Shown here piece by piece: positions 11,905-22,715 of a stretch of DNA of 64,000 bases. Source of the DNA: Cordilura impudica. Its lineage: Eukaryota; Arthropoda; Insecta; Diptera; Scathophagidae. The stretch covers positions 70,236,025 to 70,300,024 of the forward strand of contig OY821519.1 of assembly GCA_963682025.1 (NCBI GenBank), written 5' to 3'. The translations under genes were made by a program, and so were the position numbers. The notes beneath the pieces are model-generated. The model was given only the letters and a program-made list of their open reading frames with translations, had not been told where the DNA came from and made no database searches. Position 1 is the first letter of the stretch; every line of letters starts with the position of its first letter.

Positions 11905-11977
11905 GGGGATGTAGCTCAGATGGTAGAGCGCTCGCTTAGCATGTGAGAGGTACGGGGATCGATGCCCCGCATCTCCA
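11905..11977 (+). tRNA. tRNA-Ala (anticodon AGC)
   Basis: The 73-nt gene folds into a full cloverleaf. The acceptor stem is GGGGATG with CATCTCC and discriminator A; the D arm is GCTC/GAGC; the anticodon arm is CTCGC-TTAGCAT-GTGAG; the T arm is CGGGG-ATCGATG-CCCCG. The ATCGATG T-loop is normal for eukaryotic tRNA-Ala and doubles as the internal B box, with TAGCTCAGATGG as the A box. A TTTT run follows at 11981-11984 as a Pol III terminator. There is no intron, and CCA is not encoded. An identical copy lies at 44683-44755 in the other arm. Confidence 0.97.
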
Positions 11978-13085
11978 GAAAATTTTGAATAAAATTATAA
12001 TTAATTTTTATACTGATGTATTACGGTTTTTATGTCTTAAATATTTATTCAAATTCAAATGTATTAATTGCTTAAAATATTATGTTAGAATTTTTAACTT
12101 AAATATAAAAACATAGTAAGATAACTTTCTCAAAAAGTAATTTAATATATTAAGGAAAAAGTTTACAAAAACTTTTAAGAATAAAAAAATATATATAAGT
12201 TGTAATATTTGTAGTTAAAAGTAAACTTATTAAGGACTTAAGGAGAATTAGCACATTTATTCAAAAACAAGTAAGAGTGCTAAATTCGGCAATGGCGAAT
12301 CTTTGATACCCTCCACCTGGGTTTTACGTTTACATTAATATCTGGACTTCTTGCACTAACTGTAACAAATGTATATAAAATATTTGAATATGTAAACACT
12401 TTGATAAACCTATTACTGAATTATTACAAAAAATGCTCTGAATTTTCAGCATTTTATAGAGGTGTCTACATATTTTAGGTCATAAATTGGCACAATGACT
12501 CCCGATTTATCCCATTTTAAATACTAATCTGATCCAGATAATTACAAACAATATTAAGTTTAACCAGGTAAATGGTTTATTTTGTAATTTTCTTTTTAAT
12601 TAAAATTTTTTAATATAAAGGTGCATTTTATTTTTTACAATCCTTTTCAATTTTCCAGACCTATTAGTATAGGGCACATTTGTGAGTCCGCATAGATCAA
12701 CTTTCAACTCTTACTTCTTTTTATTGTATTAAATCTATCTTTGTGTCTTTAAATTAATTAAGATAATTAAGATGAAAATATTTAACAATTTGTTTTTTTT
12801 TTTTAGTTAATATCTGAACATTTTACTGATACAAGGCAAAACTAAAACTGCCAAAAATTTCAGTCAAAACTATTTTGAATGTATTTGTTAAATATCGCAT
12901 AATTTTTTTTCAATTTTAAACTTTAAAGTCTTTTTAAGTCTGATAATAACTCCATAATATGAAGGAAGTAAATATGTGGATTCTTTAATAACAATGACAA
13001 GTATAAAACACTTTTTTGTGCATTACATTAAAATATTATAAATTTTAACATAATTAATTTTAGAAACATAATCAATTTTAGAAAA

Positions 13086-13437
13086 ATGTCCGATTCATTT
13101 TTCGATGATGCTGAAAACACATCAAAGAAATACAGAACATAAAGATTTTGCTTCAGTTAGTTGAGAGACGAGAAGCTAATGGATGGCTGGAGCAGGTCAA
13201 AGGTGACGACTATAAATGCAGATGCAAGGTTTTTGAAAATATATTAAAATGCGATAAATCAGATCTACGTATACATGCTTATAACCACTGTTATAAAAAA
13301 TCTTTTAAAACCAACAGTATTGCCATAATTTGCAATCGTAAAGATGCTAAATTGCAAAAAAAAAGATGCTTAAAAGTACTGCAGTCTAAAAAAAAAGATG
13401 CTAAATTTTTTTTTAAAATTTCATTACCTTTATATTG
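13086..13437 (+). pseudogene. hAT transposase N-terminus with BED-like finger
   Basis: It begins MSDSFFDDAENTSKKYRT, hits a stop at 13140, and continues in LQLVERREANGWLEQVKGDD followed by YKCRCKVFENILKCDKSDL and RIHA. The W-x-Cys-x-Cys...H spacing resembles the BED-type zinc finger at the start of many hAT transposases; the second ligand of the first pair may be changed (CKVFENIL). Downstream, AAAGATGCTAAA-type words repeat. The C-terminal part of a hAT transposase lies 240 bases away on the opposite strand, so the relic is rearranged. Confidence 0.5.
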
Positions 13438-13678
13438 AAAAATTATATACTTATTAATAAATTCTTTGGTTTTTAAATCGAAAAATTAATATAAAACATA
13501 TGTTTCGATTTATATTTTTTAAATTTTAATTAAAATTATTTTGGATTTCATCTGAAATTTTTTTTTAACATCAAATTGAGTTTATTATAAACTGAAATTA
13601 AATATTTTTAATTTTAGATGGATTTTTTTTTTTATTTAAAATATAACAGAAATTACATTATCAAAAGATACGATTATA

Positions 13679-14182
13679 TTATAATATTTGGTTTATGGAA
13701 TCTAACATTTCTGTGATGTCTTCATCTTCAAATTCTTCTTGGCTCTGATATTTTTCTGACGATCGACTTTTATCAACGACATCGCTCGGTATATTGTAAG
13801 TGTGACAGTACCGATTTTTCAATTTCAATCCTTCATTTATACATATTACAGAACATAACAACTCGGATTTTATTCTGTTCGAAGTTTGCTTTTAACTAAA
13901 GCCATTAAACTAAACAAACGTTCAACTTCGGCTTTTGAGAAAGACAAAACTAATATAGACAATACAAATATTGATAACTCCTTAAATGGATTTTCGCCAA
14001 TAGAATTTTTCAATCCATAAAGAGGTTGTATTCAGAGTTGTATCCCAGTTTTGTTCTGTGATATAACTCCATTGGATTTGAATTTTTTCTGTTTCAGATG
14101 ATATAAATTTAAACTCTTCTAATATCTTGGTTATCTGTTCTTTTACCCGATTTAATGTGTTTTGTATTGAAAATTTTGGCAT
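13679..14182 (-). pseudogene. hAT transposase C-terminal region
   Basis: Minus-strand reading from 14182 gives MPKFSIQNTLNRVKEQITKI then EEFKFIS, QWSYI and SLWIEKFYW. After a frame break near 13985 follows NPFKELSIFVLSILVLSFSK and AEVERLFSLMALVKSKL, the conserved hAT dimerisation segment, ending near 13679 after a Glu/Asp-rich tail. The blocks are in family order but out of frame with each other. It is tail-to-tail with the N-terminal piece at 13086, which implies an inversion or two partial copies. Confidence 0.75.
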
Positions 14183-14399
14183 TTTTTTAATTCAATAATA
14201 TTTTTTGGCAATCGACTTTCTAATTCATTAAAAACTGTTGGTGGTGTTTACATTCTTCTATTTCAAAATGTTTTGTTATATTTGTTGAAAGAAACGAGCA
14301 GAGTGGTAAAAGGAGTAGTACACAAAATTACTGTACTACACTATGAGAAATTAAAACATATCAATACCATTAAAAATTATATATTCAAAAATAATGAAA

Positions 14400-14549
14400 A
14401 AAAAAATATCAAAAAAAAGATGCTAAAAGCAACTTTTTATTAATAAAAGATTCTAAGTTAGCATCTAGCATCCTTTGATAAATTTTGGATGCTAAATGAC
14501 AAAAAAAGTTGCTAAATCTAGCAACTAAAAAGCTAAAACGGCAACACTG
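14400..14549. mobile_element. hAT terminal region ending GGCAACACTG
   Basis: The stretch ends at 14549 with GGCAACACTG, the complement of a CAGTGTTGCC hAT-type terminal repeat. Inside it are inverted and direct repeats of GATGCTAAA and TTAGCATC words. No matching left terminus was found upstream of 13086. Confidence 0.5.
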
Positions 14550-15699
14550 AAAACCAAGAACAAATATTCTGTTTGAGTTATAACATCTCATTTGCAAGCC
14601 ATTTTAATTAATTGTGTAAATTTTAAATGCACATCTAGCCATATCAAAAAGATGAATTATACAGAATTGTAAAAATATTTTTTTTATAATATCTGTATGT
14701 TTTTTATATTATTCTTATGTAATTCTCGTGATATTTTTATCTTATTTTTTATATTTTTTTTCTTTGTTTTTATGTTATTTTTACATAATTGAAATTGAAA
14801 ATGTACAAATTAAAAATAAATTTAAAAAAAAGTGGTGTAGGGGAAAAAAGTGGGTGTAGGGAAAAAGGGAATTTTTTTCATAAGCGTAGAGATTTCTCAA
14901 AAAATCTGGCTTCACTAGTACCTATTAAAAACCAATGTAAAAATTCACAAGACAACGCGACGTAGACTTACTTTGTTAAAAAGCTTCCATAAGACTGAAT
15001 GAAATTGTTGCTTACTTTACTCTTTGGTGAGTATTTTCGTTCTTGTTCGGCTGTATACATATAAGAAGCCGATTAGGGTTCGGTTTACTCGTGCTGCTAT
15101 GCATATGTTTGTGTGTTAACAAAAATATACGATACCCCAGTCATCATTTCGAAGATTGTTTTAACAAAAATTACTTTACTGTGTATTCTTCGAGCACTTT
15201 TGATGATTAAAAACTGATTAATCACATGCGCTATTAGAAAAAGACTAGAAAATGATTTTTGCTTTCTCCTAAAAAGTGATTTATAGAAAAATTACATTAA
15301 ATAAGACTCAAAAATGAGTCGAAACTGATCAGAAAAGCGGATAAAAAGGACTCTCAAGAAGATTCGCGGGTAAGTTAATATTTAATCCCAATAAAAGAAT
15401 ATTTTGTGATCAGCAAAAGGGCGCATTTATGACTGTTTTAATAGCACATATGAGTCAAAAAGACTCTACATGATCATTTATTGCATAAAATGCTTACTCG
15501 GATTTTATTCACTATCTGTAGAAACAGGTTTTTTAAGTAAAACAAATCTGCACACAATTTCAATTCCATTTCGTTAACAATGATACGATCACTTTGTTTA
15601 CTAGCTACCAGTAAAATAAGAAAATAGTATTATAATACAGCGTAATGATGAATTGTGCTTCTCAATTAGTTTATTTTTAATGTGCCATAAGAAGTTCGG
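14550..15699. other. Unassigned sequence inside the 4.7-kb insertion
   Basis: AT-rich and non-coding. Repeated GACTC/GAGTC words occur at 15300-15480, and there is a GTGGTGTAGGG-type near-repeat at 14830-14870. No domain, RNA gene or element end is recognised. Confidence 0.4.
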
Positions 15700-15970
15700 T
15701 TTGTGTTAAGAAAAGCATGAACATATGTTTCCAAGGGCGAAACTTCATCATTGCACTTTGATTGAGTTGAGCTCCGCGACTATTCATAATGTGAATAGCT
15801 CGTGTCTAAAATTTTTGGTAGTTGGGAATGGCGTTTGTGTTAAGAAAAGCATAAATGCATGTTTCCCAGGGCAAGGCTCGATCATTGCACATTGATTGAG
15901 TTGAGCTCCGCGGTTGTTCTTAGTGGATAACTCTTGAAACAAAATTTTGGGAATGGCGTTTGCCTCCGTT
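15700..15970. repeat. Two-unit tandem duplication (~134 bp)
   Basis: GTTTGTGTTAAGAAAAGCAT starts at about 15699 and again at about 15833. Each unit continues through GATTGAGTTGAGCTCCGCG and ends in GGGAATGGCGTTTG. The units differ at roughly one base in six. Confidence 0.85.
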
Positions 15971-16574
15971 CCCGACATTAAATAACAAATTTTAAAAATT
16001 TATTGTAATTAACATCTTTTTTTAACATCTGACAAAAAATAGTGTTTTTCTAAACACCAATTTTTTTACAGGGTAAATAAATGTTTTATGGTTTACCTAC
16101 CTACTACTTTTGAATGCATGTATGCAGGGTTTATACATGTACTAAAAATACAACTCTTAAAACCATACTATTTTTGCAACTCTAAAAATTTCAGAATTTT
16201 GTATAAATAAAATAAAATACCGATTTATTTTAATATGCGCTTATTATGGATACATATACAGAATATATGAATATTTTTATAGTATTTTGATATTGGCAAC
16301 AGTACTATGTATCAACTTGTAACATTTTGTGATGTTATAAAAATCGCAGAATATTAATATTGATTTTATATTGTTTCTTTTATTAATTAATTAACTTAAA
16401 TATTACACCAAAAAATATTGATATTGTAGAATTTTTATATTAATACAACGACCACAAAAACAATATGCACAGCTATGACAAAATACAAAATTTAGGAAAA
16501 CATAGGAAAACGTCATATTTTTTTTTACCTTTTCAGTGATTTCTCGGCTCCTATGAATCCTATTGTCATGATAT

Positions 16575-16835
16575 AAAGAAGCCTTCTCACGATGTTAGTG
16601 AATCATTTTCACAAAAAACGAGCGCCCTAGCTGTCCTATTGAGGGCGTTATCACAAGAACACATATTCAAATCATATTTTCTCAGGACTTTTTTTACTTC
16701 TTCGCTCAATTCTCCGGACCAGATTAACCGATTTAGACGATTTTAAACAGCAAACTTCTCAGGATGTTAGTGAATCATTTTCTATACCAACGAGCACGCT
16801 AGCTACCCGATTGAAGCCGTCATCGTGATTTCCAC
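16575..16835. repeat. Two-unit direct repeat inside mini-me-type element
   Basis: GATGTTAGTGAATCATTTTC occurs at about 16590 and 16763, each followed by a CGAGC(G/A)C(C/G)CTAGCT-like block, giving a period near 172 bases. It lies just 5' of the GACGGACA run. Confidence 0.75.
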
Positions 16836-16988
16836 AGACGGACAGACGGACATCGCCATATTAACTTCGCTTGTTATAAGGATCACAAATATATATATTT
16901 TATGGGGTCCAGATTTTTTTTTCTAATTATTACAAATGGAATGACAAACTTATATATACCCTCTGCACACTGGAGTGGAGGGTATAAT

Positions 16989-18434
16989 AAAGTTTCAGTA
17001 ATAGTATTTATTTTATGCTTGACTAATTGGATATTAGATAGAGAGTGTAAACGTGATGTTGAAAAATATGGTGTTAAATTATGAAACATTTTCAGAAGCT
17101 TATTCTGACAAACTTGTTTTTAATGACAATCAGCCGTGTCGTGCCATGTAGGAGCAGCGTAGAATAGGATTGCATGAAAAATTACCTTTAAAATTAAAAG
17201 TTTATTTTCAATGTTCAGATCAGATTTTCTATTTATAAATCGGTACATGATTCTAGTTGTAATCTTCATTTTGTTAACAATGGAACTGATGTGTTCATTA
17301 CATAACATTTTACTGTTAAGTGTAACGCCAAGATATTTTACACTGTACTCCCAAGGTGTATCTAAAGCCATCAACTTGAATATTATACTGAGGTAAGAAA
17401 CAATTTTTTCTTTTCCTTGAAAAGTAAATACGTTAAAGTAATCAATTCCTATATTAATAGATCTTTGTAGATTACTTAATACGTCGTCGGGCAAAGTGTT
17501 GGAACTTAAGATAGCAGTATCGTTAGCGAAAATTGAGGATTCACATCCAGGCAATGGTAGTTAATCTTAAGAAATATTATTTATAGCGAATAGGAGAAAG
17601 AGCCTTGAGGACAAACAGCTAGAATTTTGTTTTCTTCGGAAAAATGTCCATCATTTAAGTATTTTTATTGTTTGAATATCTAATCCAATGGAGATAACTT
17701 ATGATTAAAAGCTTAATGCCAAAATGAAACAAGGCCAGATTTTATGTCCAGTAAAATAATGGCAGTAGATTTTTGAGCATTGAGATTTTCTTCTACCATT
17801 TTCTTGATTCTTACTAAAGGTTGTGTATTATTGTGTTGAACACGGACCCCGAATTTCTGGATGGGAAGAATATTGTCCTTTATGAGTAGAGTTTAAGAAT
17901 GGCTATTACTTTGGGTTTGGGAATGGCTATTATTTTAGATTTTTTCCAACTTATTGAGAAGTGACACATCCAAAAACATGCTTTATACAGACGTGTAAGG
18001 ACTTCTAAACCTTCTGAAGGCATGACTTTTATGCATTTATTGGAGATACCATCTATTCCTGGACTTTTTTACTCTTTAAATTCTTTACAATGCTTTTGAT
18101 ACCTGAGATATTCACAATATCTTCACTACTCATTGAAGAATCTTGATTATTCAGTATTCTTATAGACGTGGAAACAGTCTAAATTGTACTGAAATCACTC
18201 ACATTTATAGAGATAGAGTGGCTCGAAAGAAATTTTTGAGGAAGTATTTCAGATTTTTGAATTTTTGTTCCATACAACTAAGCATTTAATTTGAGGATTG
18301 GAATGTATTTCGTCTTCTTTCGGATAATTTTTAGAAGTATTCCAAGACTTTGAAGAAGATTTATCAAAATTATTCCATCTGAATTTTCTAAGCTTAAAAA
18401 TATGTTCACGAATAACATTATTATTTAAATTCCA
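16989..18434 (-). pseudogene. Left-arm non-LTR element, RT half
   Basis: Minus-strand blocks, from high to low coordinate, include a PGCESSIFANDTAILSS box (about 17540), KYLGVTLNSKM (17330), KSDLNIENKLLILKVIFHAI (17210) and FHNLTPYFSTSRLHSLSN (about 17070). The family's catalytic FADD box reads FAND here and in the other arm. Many stops and shifts are present. The 3' end continues at 12263 after the left-arm insertion. This is the same insertion as the right-arm element at 41373-44465. Confidence 0.88.
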
Positions 18435-19115
18435 TTACTTTCTCTAAAAATAAAAAAAAAATATTTTCGATTTTTATAGTTTTAATGATTGAGTTTGAAA
18501 TTATTCAGGCTCAAGATCAAATGTTTTTACTTTAAATAAAGCAATAATAAACAAATAAGCCAATATTTTTTTCTTTAGTTAAAGTAAGAACATTTGATCT
18601 TGAGTCTGTATAATTTCAAACTCAATCATTAAAATTATAAAGATCGAAAATATCTTATTTTTAGAGAAAAAATTAAATTAAAAATACGGAGGGCACACCT
18701 GTTAACGCTAAATGTAGGTTTAGCAAGAAGAAATTGTTTTTCTTGTTTTTTTAAGACAAAAACAAACATGTATATTGTAGTATGCAATGTGTACTCGTAT
18801 ACAATCATATTTGTTTCAAAGTTGTTCTATTTTTAGTTTGTTATATTGGAAGAGGCTTAAATAGTATAACTTTTGCTCGAATTCTCATTTGGTTGTTTTC
18901 AGCAAATATATATTTGAATTTAACTTTTTACCAAACGAACTTTCTACTGCTTTTGGTTACTGATGAGGGCTGGTGACTCTTTCCGAAACAGCTGTATAAC
19001 CTGTCATGCAGAAAATATATAAATTTTTTGAAACAAATGTTCCAATGTTTTTGCTTTATTTAAAGTAAAAGCATTTGATCTTGAACCTGAATAATTTCAA
19101 ACTCAATCATTATTA
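18435..19115 (+). mobile_element. Penelope/retrozyme-like insertion (left arm)
   Basis: It is inserted in the arm's retrotransposon and flanked by ATGAAAT(AT)TTTAATAAT-like direct repeats of about 16-18 nt (seen best in the right arm). One end carries an inverted pair: AATGATTGAGTTTGAAATTA (18486) and its complement near 18615. The same word occurs again near 19085. It contains a hammerhead motif but no RT. Long target duplication, terminal inverted fragments and hammerhead together suggest a Penelope-like or retrozyme-like element. The word AAAACATTTGATCTTGAG also occurs at 24290 and 28440. Confidence 0.55.
18955..19001 (+). ncRNA. Type I hammerhead ribozyme-like motif (left arm)
   Basis: Stem I pairs GGTTA (18955-18959) with TAACC (18997-19001) perfectly. 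The core is CTGATGA (18960-18966) and GAAA (18985-18988). Stem III is the palindromic ACAGCTGT (18988-18995) typical of dimeric hammerheads, followed by A, giving a GUA cleavage triplet before TAACC. Stem II (18967-18984) is weak: two G-C pairs and a possible G-U. The same 47 nt occur in the other arm, so the core was kept after duplication, though that may only reflect recent origin. Confidence 0.65.
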
Positions 19116-19223
19116 AAATATTTCATTTGAGCTTTATAAGGTAGAAGTCTATATCTAATCCCGTTTTTTCTAGAATTAATTCCCAGAGTTATTAAATTAA
19201 GAATATGACGTTTAATATAAATA

Positions 19224-19583
19224 CTAGCAGATTTCAGCGCTCGAAATTCGAGTGAAATTTCTAGACAACTTTATTTCTCAACTTAGCCAATTCACAAACC
19301 AACACTTTTTTGGTTTATTATTATGGTGAATGAAGATAGCAAACTAATTAACAAACACACTAACAAATTTAATAAAACACACATAGAATATGTGTAATTT
19401 TATATATGTGTTAGTAGCAACTTTAAATGCAATTTATTCAAAATAAAGAGAAAAAATTAAAAATCTGTAAATCTGGTTATCAGCTAAAGAGAAATACCTT
19501 TGAAATAATAAGTGCTTTGTGAAAATCGGGATAACATGGTAGCATCGGTAACAAGAAATCACCTAGCCTATTAATATTATAGA
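19224..19583 (-). mobile_element. Non-autonomous Helitron H1
   Basis: On the minus strand it begins TCTATAATATTAATAGGCTA and ends TCTGCTAG, with the hairpin CTCGAATTTCGAG about 16 nt before the end. It is flanked by A and T with no target duplication, as expected for Helitrons. It has the same site as H9 in the right arm, so it predates the duplication. Confidence 0.88.
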
Positions 19584-19713
19584 TTTGAAAATTTTTCTTT
19601 GGAACTGTGTTCAATAGCAGATTGCAAAATTGATGAACATATCATTACCAATCTGTCAATATCATTCACATTGTTCAGCGGTACATTTAGTAAATCACCA
19701 GCATTAATATTAT

Positions 19714-20099
19714 CTAGCAGATCCCAGCCCTCGAAATTCGCGTGCATATTCTAGGAAATTTTAGCCAATTCACAATTCAACACTTTTTAGTTTATGTCCA
19801 AAATTATTTTTCAATGTTATTTACAATTATTATTGTGAATGAAAAAAACAAACTCACAAACACATTAACAAATTTAATAAACAAATCTAGCATCGTATAG
19901 TTTTATGTATGTGTCAGTAGCAATTTAAATGCTTTTTAAATTAATTTCCGAAAAAATTTAAAAATTTCAAAATCTGTAAAACTGATGGACAGCTAAAAAG
20001 AAATACCTTTCAAATAAGATACGTTTGGTCAAAATCGGGAGAAAACTGTGGAACAAATCATCGGCCACAAGGAATCGCCTTACCTATTAATATTATAGA
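19714..20099 (-). mobile_element. Non-autonomous Helitron H2
   Basis: Same family as H1 (TCTATAATATTAATAGG start, hairpin, CTAG end). It is inserted in the endonuclease-to-RT linker of the arm's retrotransposon. The right-arm counterpart is H8, where removing the Helitron restores an open reading frame. Confidence 0.88.
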
Positions 20100-20311
20100 T
20101 ATATCTCTTGTAAAAATTCCAATTAGTGGGATAATTGTCGTACTTAGTGCTATCAGTAGACTGATATCTTGAATTAAAAGTAGTAAAAACCGGTATATAG
20201 TCTGAACTAAGGTTGTCGAGTACATTTGATAAAGAAATGTCTAGAACAGATGGATCAGCTCTGCTACTTGCTGGAATTAAAGTAGATTCCGGGGGATAGA
20301 CTATGCCAATA
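20100..20311 (-). pseudogene. Left-arm non-LTR element, endonuclease C-terminus
   Basis: The minus strand is open for about 70 codons: PSVLDISLSNVLDNLSSDYI then PVFTTFNSRY and NWNFYKRY, which is the end of an AP-endonuclease domain (the SDH-like position reads SDY). The reading continues past Helitron H2 into 19713-19584 (NVPLNNVNDIDRLVMICSSI). The 5' end is truncated near 20311; in the right arm it stops already at 41373. Confidence 0.8.
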
Positions 20312-21500
20312 AATATTATTTAAGAATACAACAATTTTGTTATTTTTGATTATTTTTTATGCATGGAAAATTTAACCAAATTAAAGCTGGTGTACTTCCT
20401 ATAAATTTTTGTTAAAACAATCAATTAAATAAAAAAAAAATAAAAAATATTCGTTTAAAGTTTTCATTTTATTCAATAGTAAGTTGAAATTTTATATAAT
20501 TTAAAATTTTCAAAAGTCCATAAAAATATATTTTACAGTGCTAATATTCAAAATATCTGGTATTACGAATTCACATTTATTGATTTACTGATACGTAAAT
20601 AATTTACTGATTTTCGATACGTAAATAAAAAATTTGTCACTTTTCGACGTAATAACAAACGCCATTTTGTTTGATTTGATATTAACACACAAAAAAAATA
20701 AATACATATATAAATAATCAAATTGTTGTTGTGTTTATTTTTGCGTTGTAGTTTTTTTTTTTAATAATATAAACGAGTATTAAATAATCACAATAGGGAG
20801 CAAATATATTTCAATGCCGCCATCATTAATTGTAAGCTCCCTCCCTCATTTTATGCCCCTTTCACCTAAAAAATACCAAAAAATAAAAAAATAATAAAAA
20901 CAAAAACAAATATACCACATACGTATAGGGACAGCATCTCTCACCAACACAACACAACACAACACAACACAATGCTGCTGATGATAATAAGTATTTGGTA
21001 AGAGAAAAGAGTTCATCGCCAGTGAGTTGAGTGCTCGCTGGCATTTTGTGGGTACACTGTTGTATGCTAATCTCTATTGAAACAATTTGGTTTGGATCAA
21101 CTCTCACACACACACACACACCCCCAGTAAACACAAAAACGTCAAAGACGACAAATTGCGATGTATAATAAGCTTTTCTAAAAGAATTAAGTGATTTTTG
21201 TCAAATCGAAATAAATTAATTTATGAGTGTTGATCTATTTGAAAATTTACTAAAGCGCCGTCTTCATTTAAACGTTTTTTTTTTTTTTAATTAAATTTTT
21301 TTCAAAGCTAAGAACAAAATTTATTACTTTTTTGATTCATTATTTAAACCAAAATGCCTTAGATGGCAGAAACATTTTAATGGGCTCGAATATATTCTCT
21401 GTAGATTAAAATACTTACAGAAATGAAAACATTTTCTAAAGAATAAAAAATTTTACAAAGTTCTAAAAATAAATAAATATAATAAATACATTAATATTAA
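20312..21500. other. Unassigned AT-rich sequence with microsatellites
   Basis: No gene is recognised. An (ACAAC)n run lies at about 20946-20971 and a (CA)n run at about 21106-21120. The less AT-rich block 20810-21150 could be unique host sequence, but no exon, promoter element or splice pattern can be supported. Confidence 0.5.
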
Positions 21501-21844
21501 CTAGCAGATTCCAACCCTCGAAATTCGAGCGTTAATTCTAGGAAATTTTATTTTTTCATTAAATAAAGACCCTAAAGGTATGCTAATCAATTATAGCCAA
21601 ACAAATCAACACAAAAGCAAACAAATTTAATAAACACACACAGCATTGTATAATTTTATGTGTGTTAGTAGCAATTTTAAATGCAATTTACTCAAAATAA
21701 AGGAAAAAATTAAAAAATTTGTAAATCTGCAAAACGGCTAAAAAGAAATACCTTTCAAATGATATACGTTTGGTCAAAATCGGGATAAAACGGTAGAACA
21801 AAACATCAGTCACAAGAAATCGCTTAGCCTATTAATATAATAGA
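21501..21844 (-). mobile_element. Non-autonomous Helitron H3
   Basis: On the plus strand it reads CTAGCAGATTCCAACCCTCG at the 3' end through TATTAATATAATAGA at the 5' end. The palindromic hairpin CTCGAAATTCGAG is intact. It is flanked by A and T. Confidence 0.85.
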
Positions 21845-21849
21845 TTACT

Positions 21850-21945
21850 TAAAAATTATTAGAAACATGTAGTTCTGTTAAATTCGGCTATACCAAATCT
21901 TTGATACCATCGACACGTCTACGAAACACAATATTATAACCAAAG
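21850..21945 (+). mobile_element. Fragment of the second mini-me subtype
   Basis: GTTAAATTCGGCTATACCAA and ATCTTTGATACCATC match the start of the 4.7-kb insertion at 12280-12312. It is cut off by the TIR element at 21946. Confidence 0.55.
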
Positions 21946-22715
21946 TTCTGTGGTTTTCTAGAATAACCGCGTATGTCATAAAATCAAAATGTTCAGGGGA
22001 GCCAAAAAACGTTATATTTGAAATTATGGGCTCGATATAAAGTTTTTAGAGCTTTTTATTTAACAGTCCAGTAAATATGGACAATAAATACTTTATATAA
22101 AATTTTGAGTCAAAAATCTTAAGAGGAATAGATCCTAGAGAAGGACGAAAAAACAATATGTAAATTACACTTAAAGTGTGTGCAGATAAAACAACTTATG
22201 TCGACAAACGTCGTTTTCTTTGAAAAAGAAAACTATCAGTGCAACTACACATTTAGACATAAGTTGTTGTTGCTTGAAATTTTGATTTTTTTTTCGTCAA
22301 AAGAGAGTTAACGGGACTTAGTATGAGAATATAACAACGTGTCAAGAATAATAGTGACAACAAATAACAGAAATAAACACAAAAGTTTTTATAAGTGGTT
22401 ATAAACTGAAAAATAATCCAAAATTATTTTGCATTTTTTTTTTCATTAATAACAACGTATGTCGCTATGTGTCGTTTTCTGAGAAAATAATTTGTCAGGG
22501 ATCAAACGTAGGTTGACATACGTCGTTAGTGCTGCAAATTAATTTAATAAACATTTAAGTTACGTCGTTATTTAAAGAAAAAACTCAGAAATGGTCAATA
22601 TTAAAAAAAAAAAATGTAAACACATTTAAAGAGCGTTAAAAATTATTATATTTGGCATCGTTAACTCAAAACTGAGAAAAATGGATATACGCGGTTATTC
22701 CAGAAAACCACAGAG
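21946..22715. mobile_element. TIR element, CTGTGGTTTTCT family, copy 1
   Basis: Terminal inverted repeats of about 30 bp read CTGTGGTTTTCTAGAATAAC and CGCGTATGTC inward from each end. The ~770-bp body contains further short palindromes with ACGTCGTT cores and no ORF. Other copies lie at 34957-38060, 49271-50028 and 57061-57697. No consistent target duplication is seen, so the superfamily is open. Confidence 0.85.

Larger units (their letters stand above)
12264..16988 (+). mobile_element. 4.7-kb mini-me-type insertion unique to the left arm
   Basis: The right arm reads straight through this point (GCACATTTATT joined to TTTCAGTA-type sequence, 44370-44400 in reverse), so it is the empty site. 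The insertion starts CAAAAACAAGTAAGAGTGCT, has GACGGACAGACGGACATC near 16838-16856, and ends GGAGTGGAGGGTATAATAA. Start, GACG/GACA run and GGGTATAA end match the mini-me plan but in a second sequence subtype (also seen at 21850). The middle is enlarged by later insertions, including a hAT relic at 13.1-14.5 kb. Confidence 0.75.
11083..20311 (+). repeat. Large inverted duplication, left arm
   Basis: 11083-12263 and 16989-20210 match, in reverse complement, 45588-41373. Shared content in order is non-coding sequence, tRNA-Ala, the 3' end of a non-LTR element, its RT, a hammerhead-bearing insertion, Helitron H1, RT linker, Helitron H2 and the end of the endonuclease. Because the same transposons sit at the same sites in both arms, this is a segmental duplication and not two independent insertions. 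The left arm carries an extra insertion at 12264-16988 and about 100 more bases of endonuclease (to 20311). By eye the arms are highly similar but clearly diverged; identity was not computed. Confidence 0.9.

Noticed and set aside
18782..18976. Frames at 18782 (+) and 42690 (-) conserved in both arms
   Set aside because: Conservation follows from the duplication. The frame runs through the hammerhead and has no recognised domain.
20862..21134. 90-codon minus-strand frame with Cys/Val-rich middle
   Set aside because: It is read through the (ACAAC)n and (CA)n microsatellites, and the composition is a repeat artefact.
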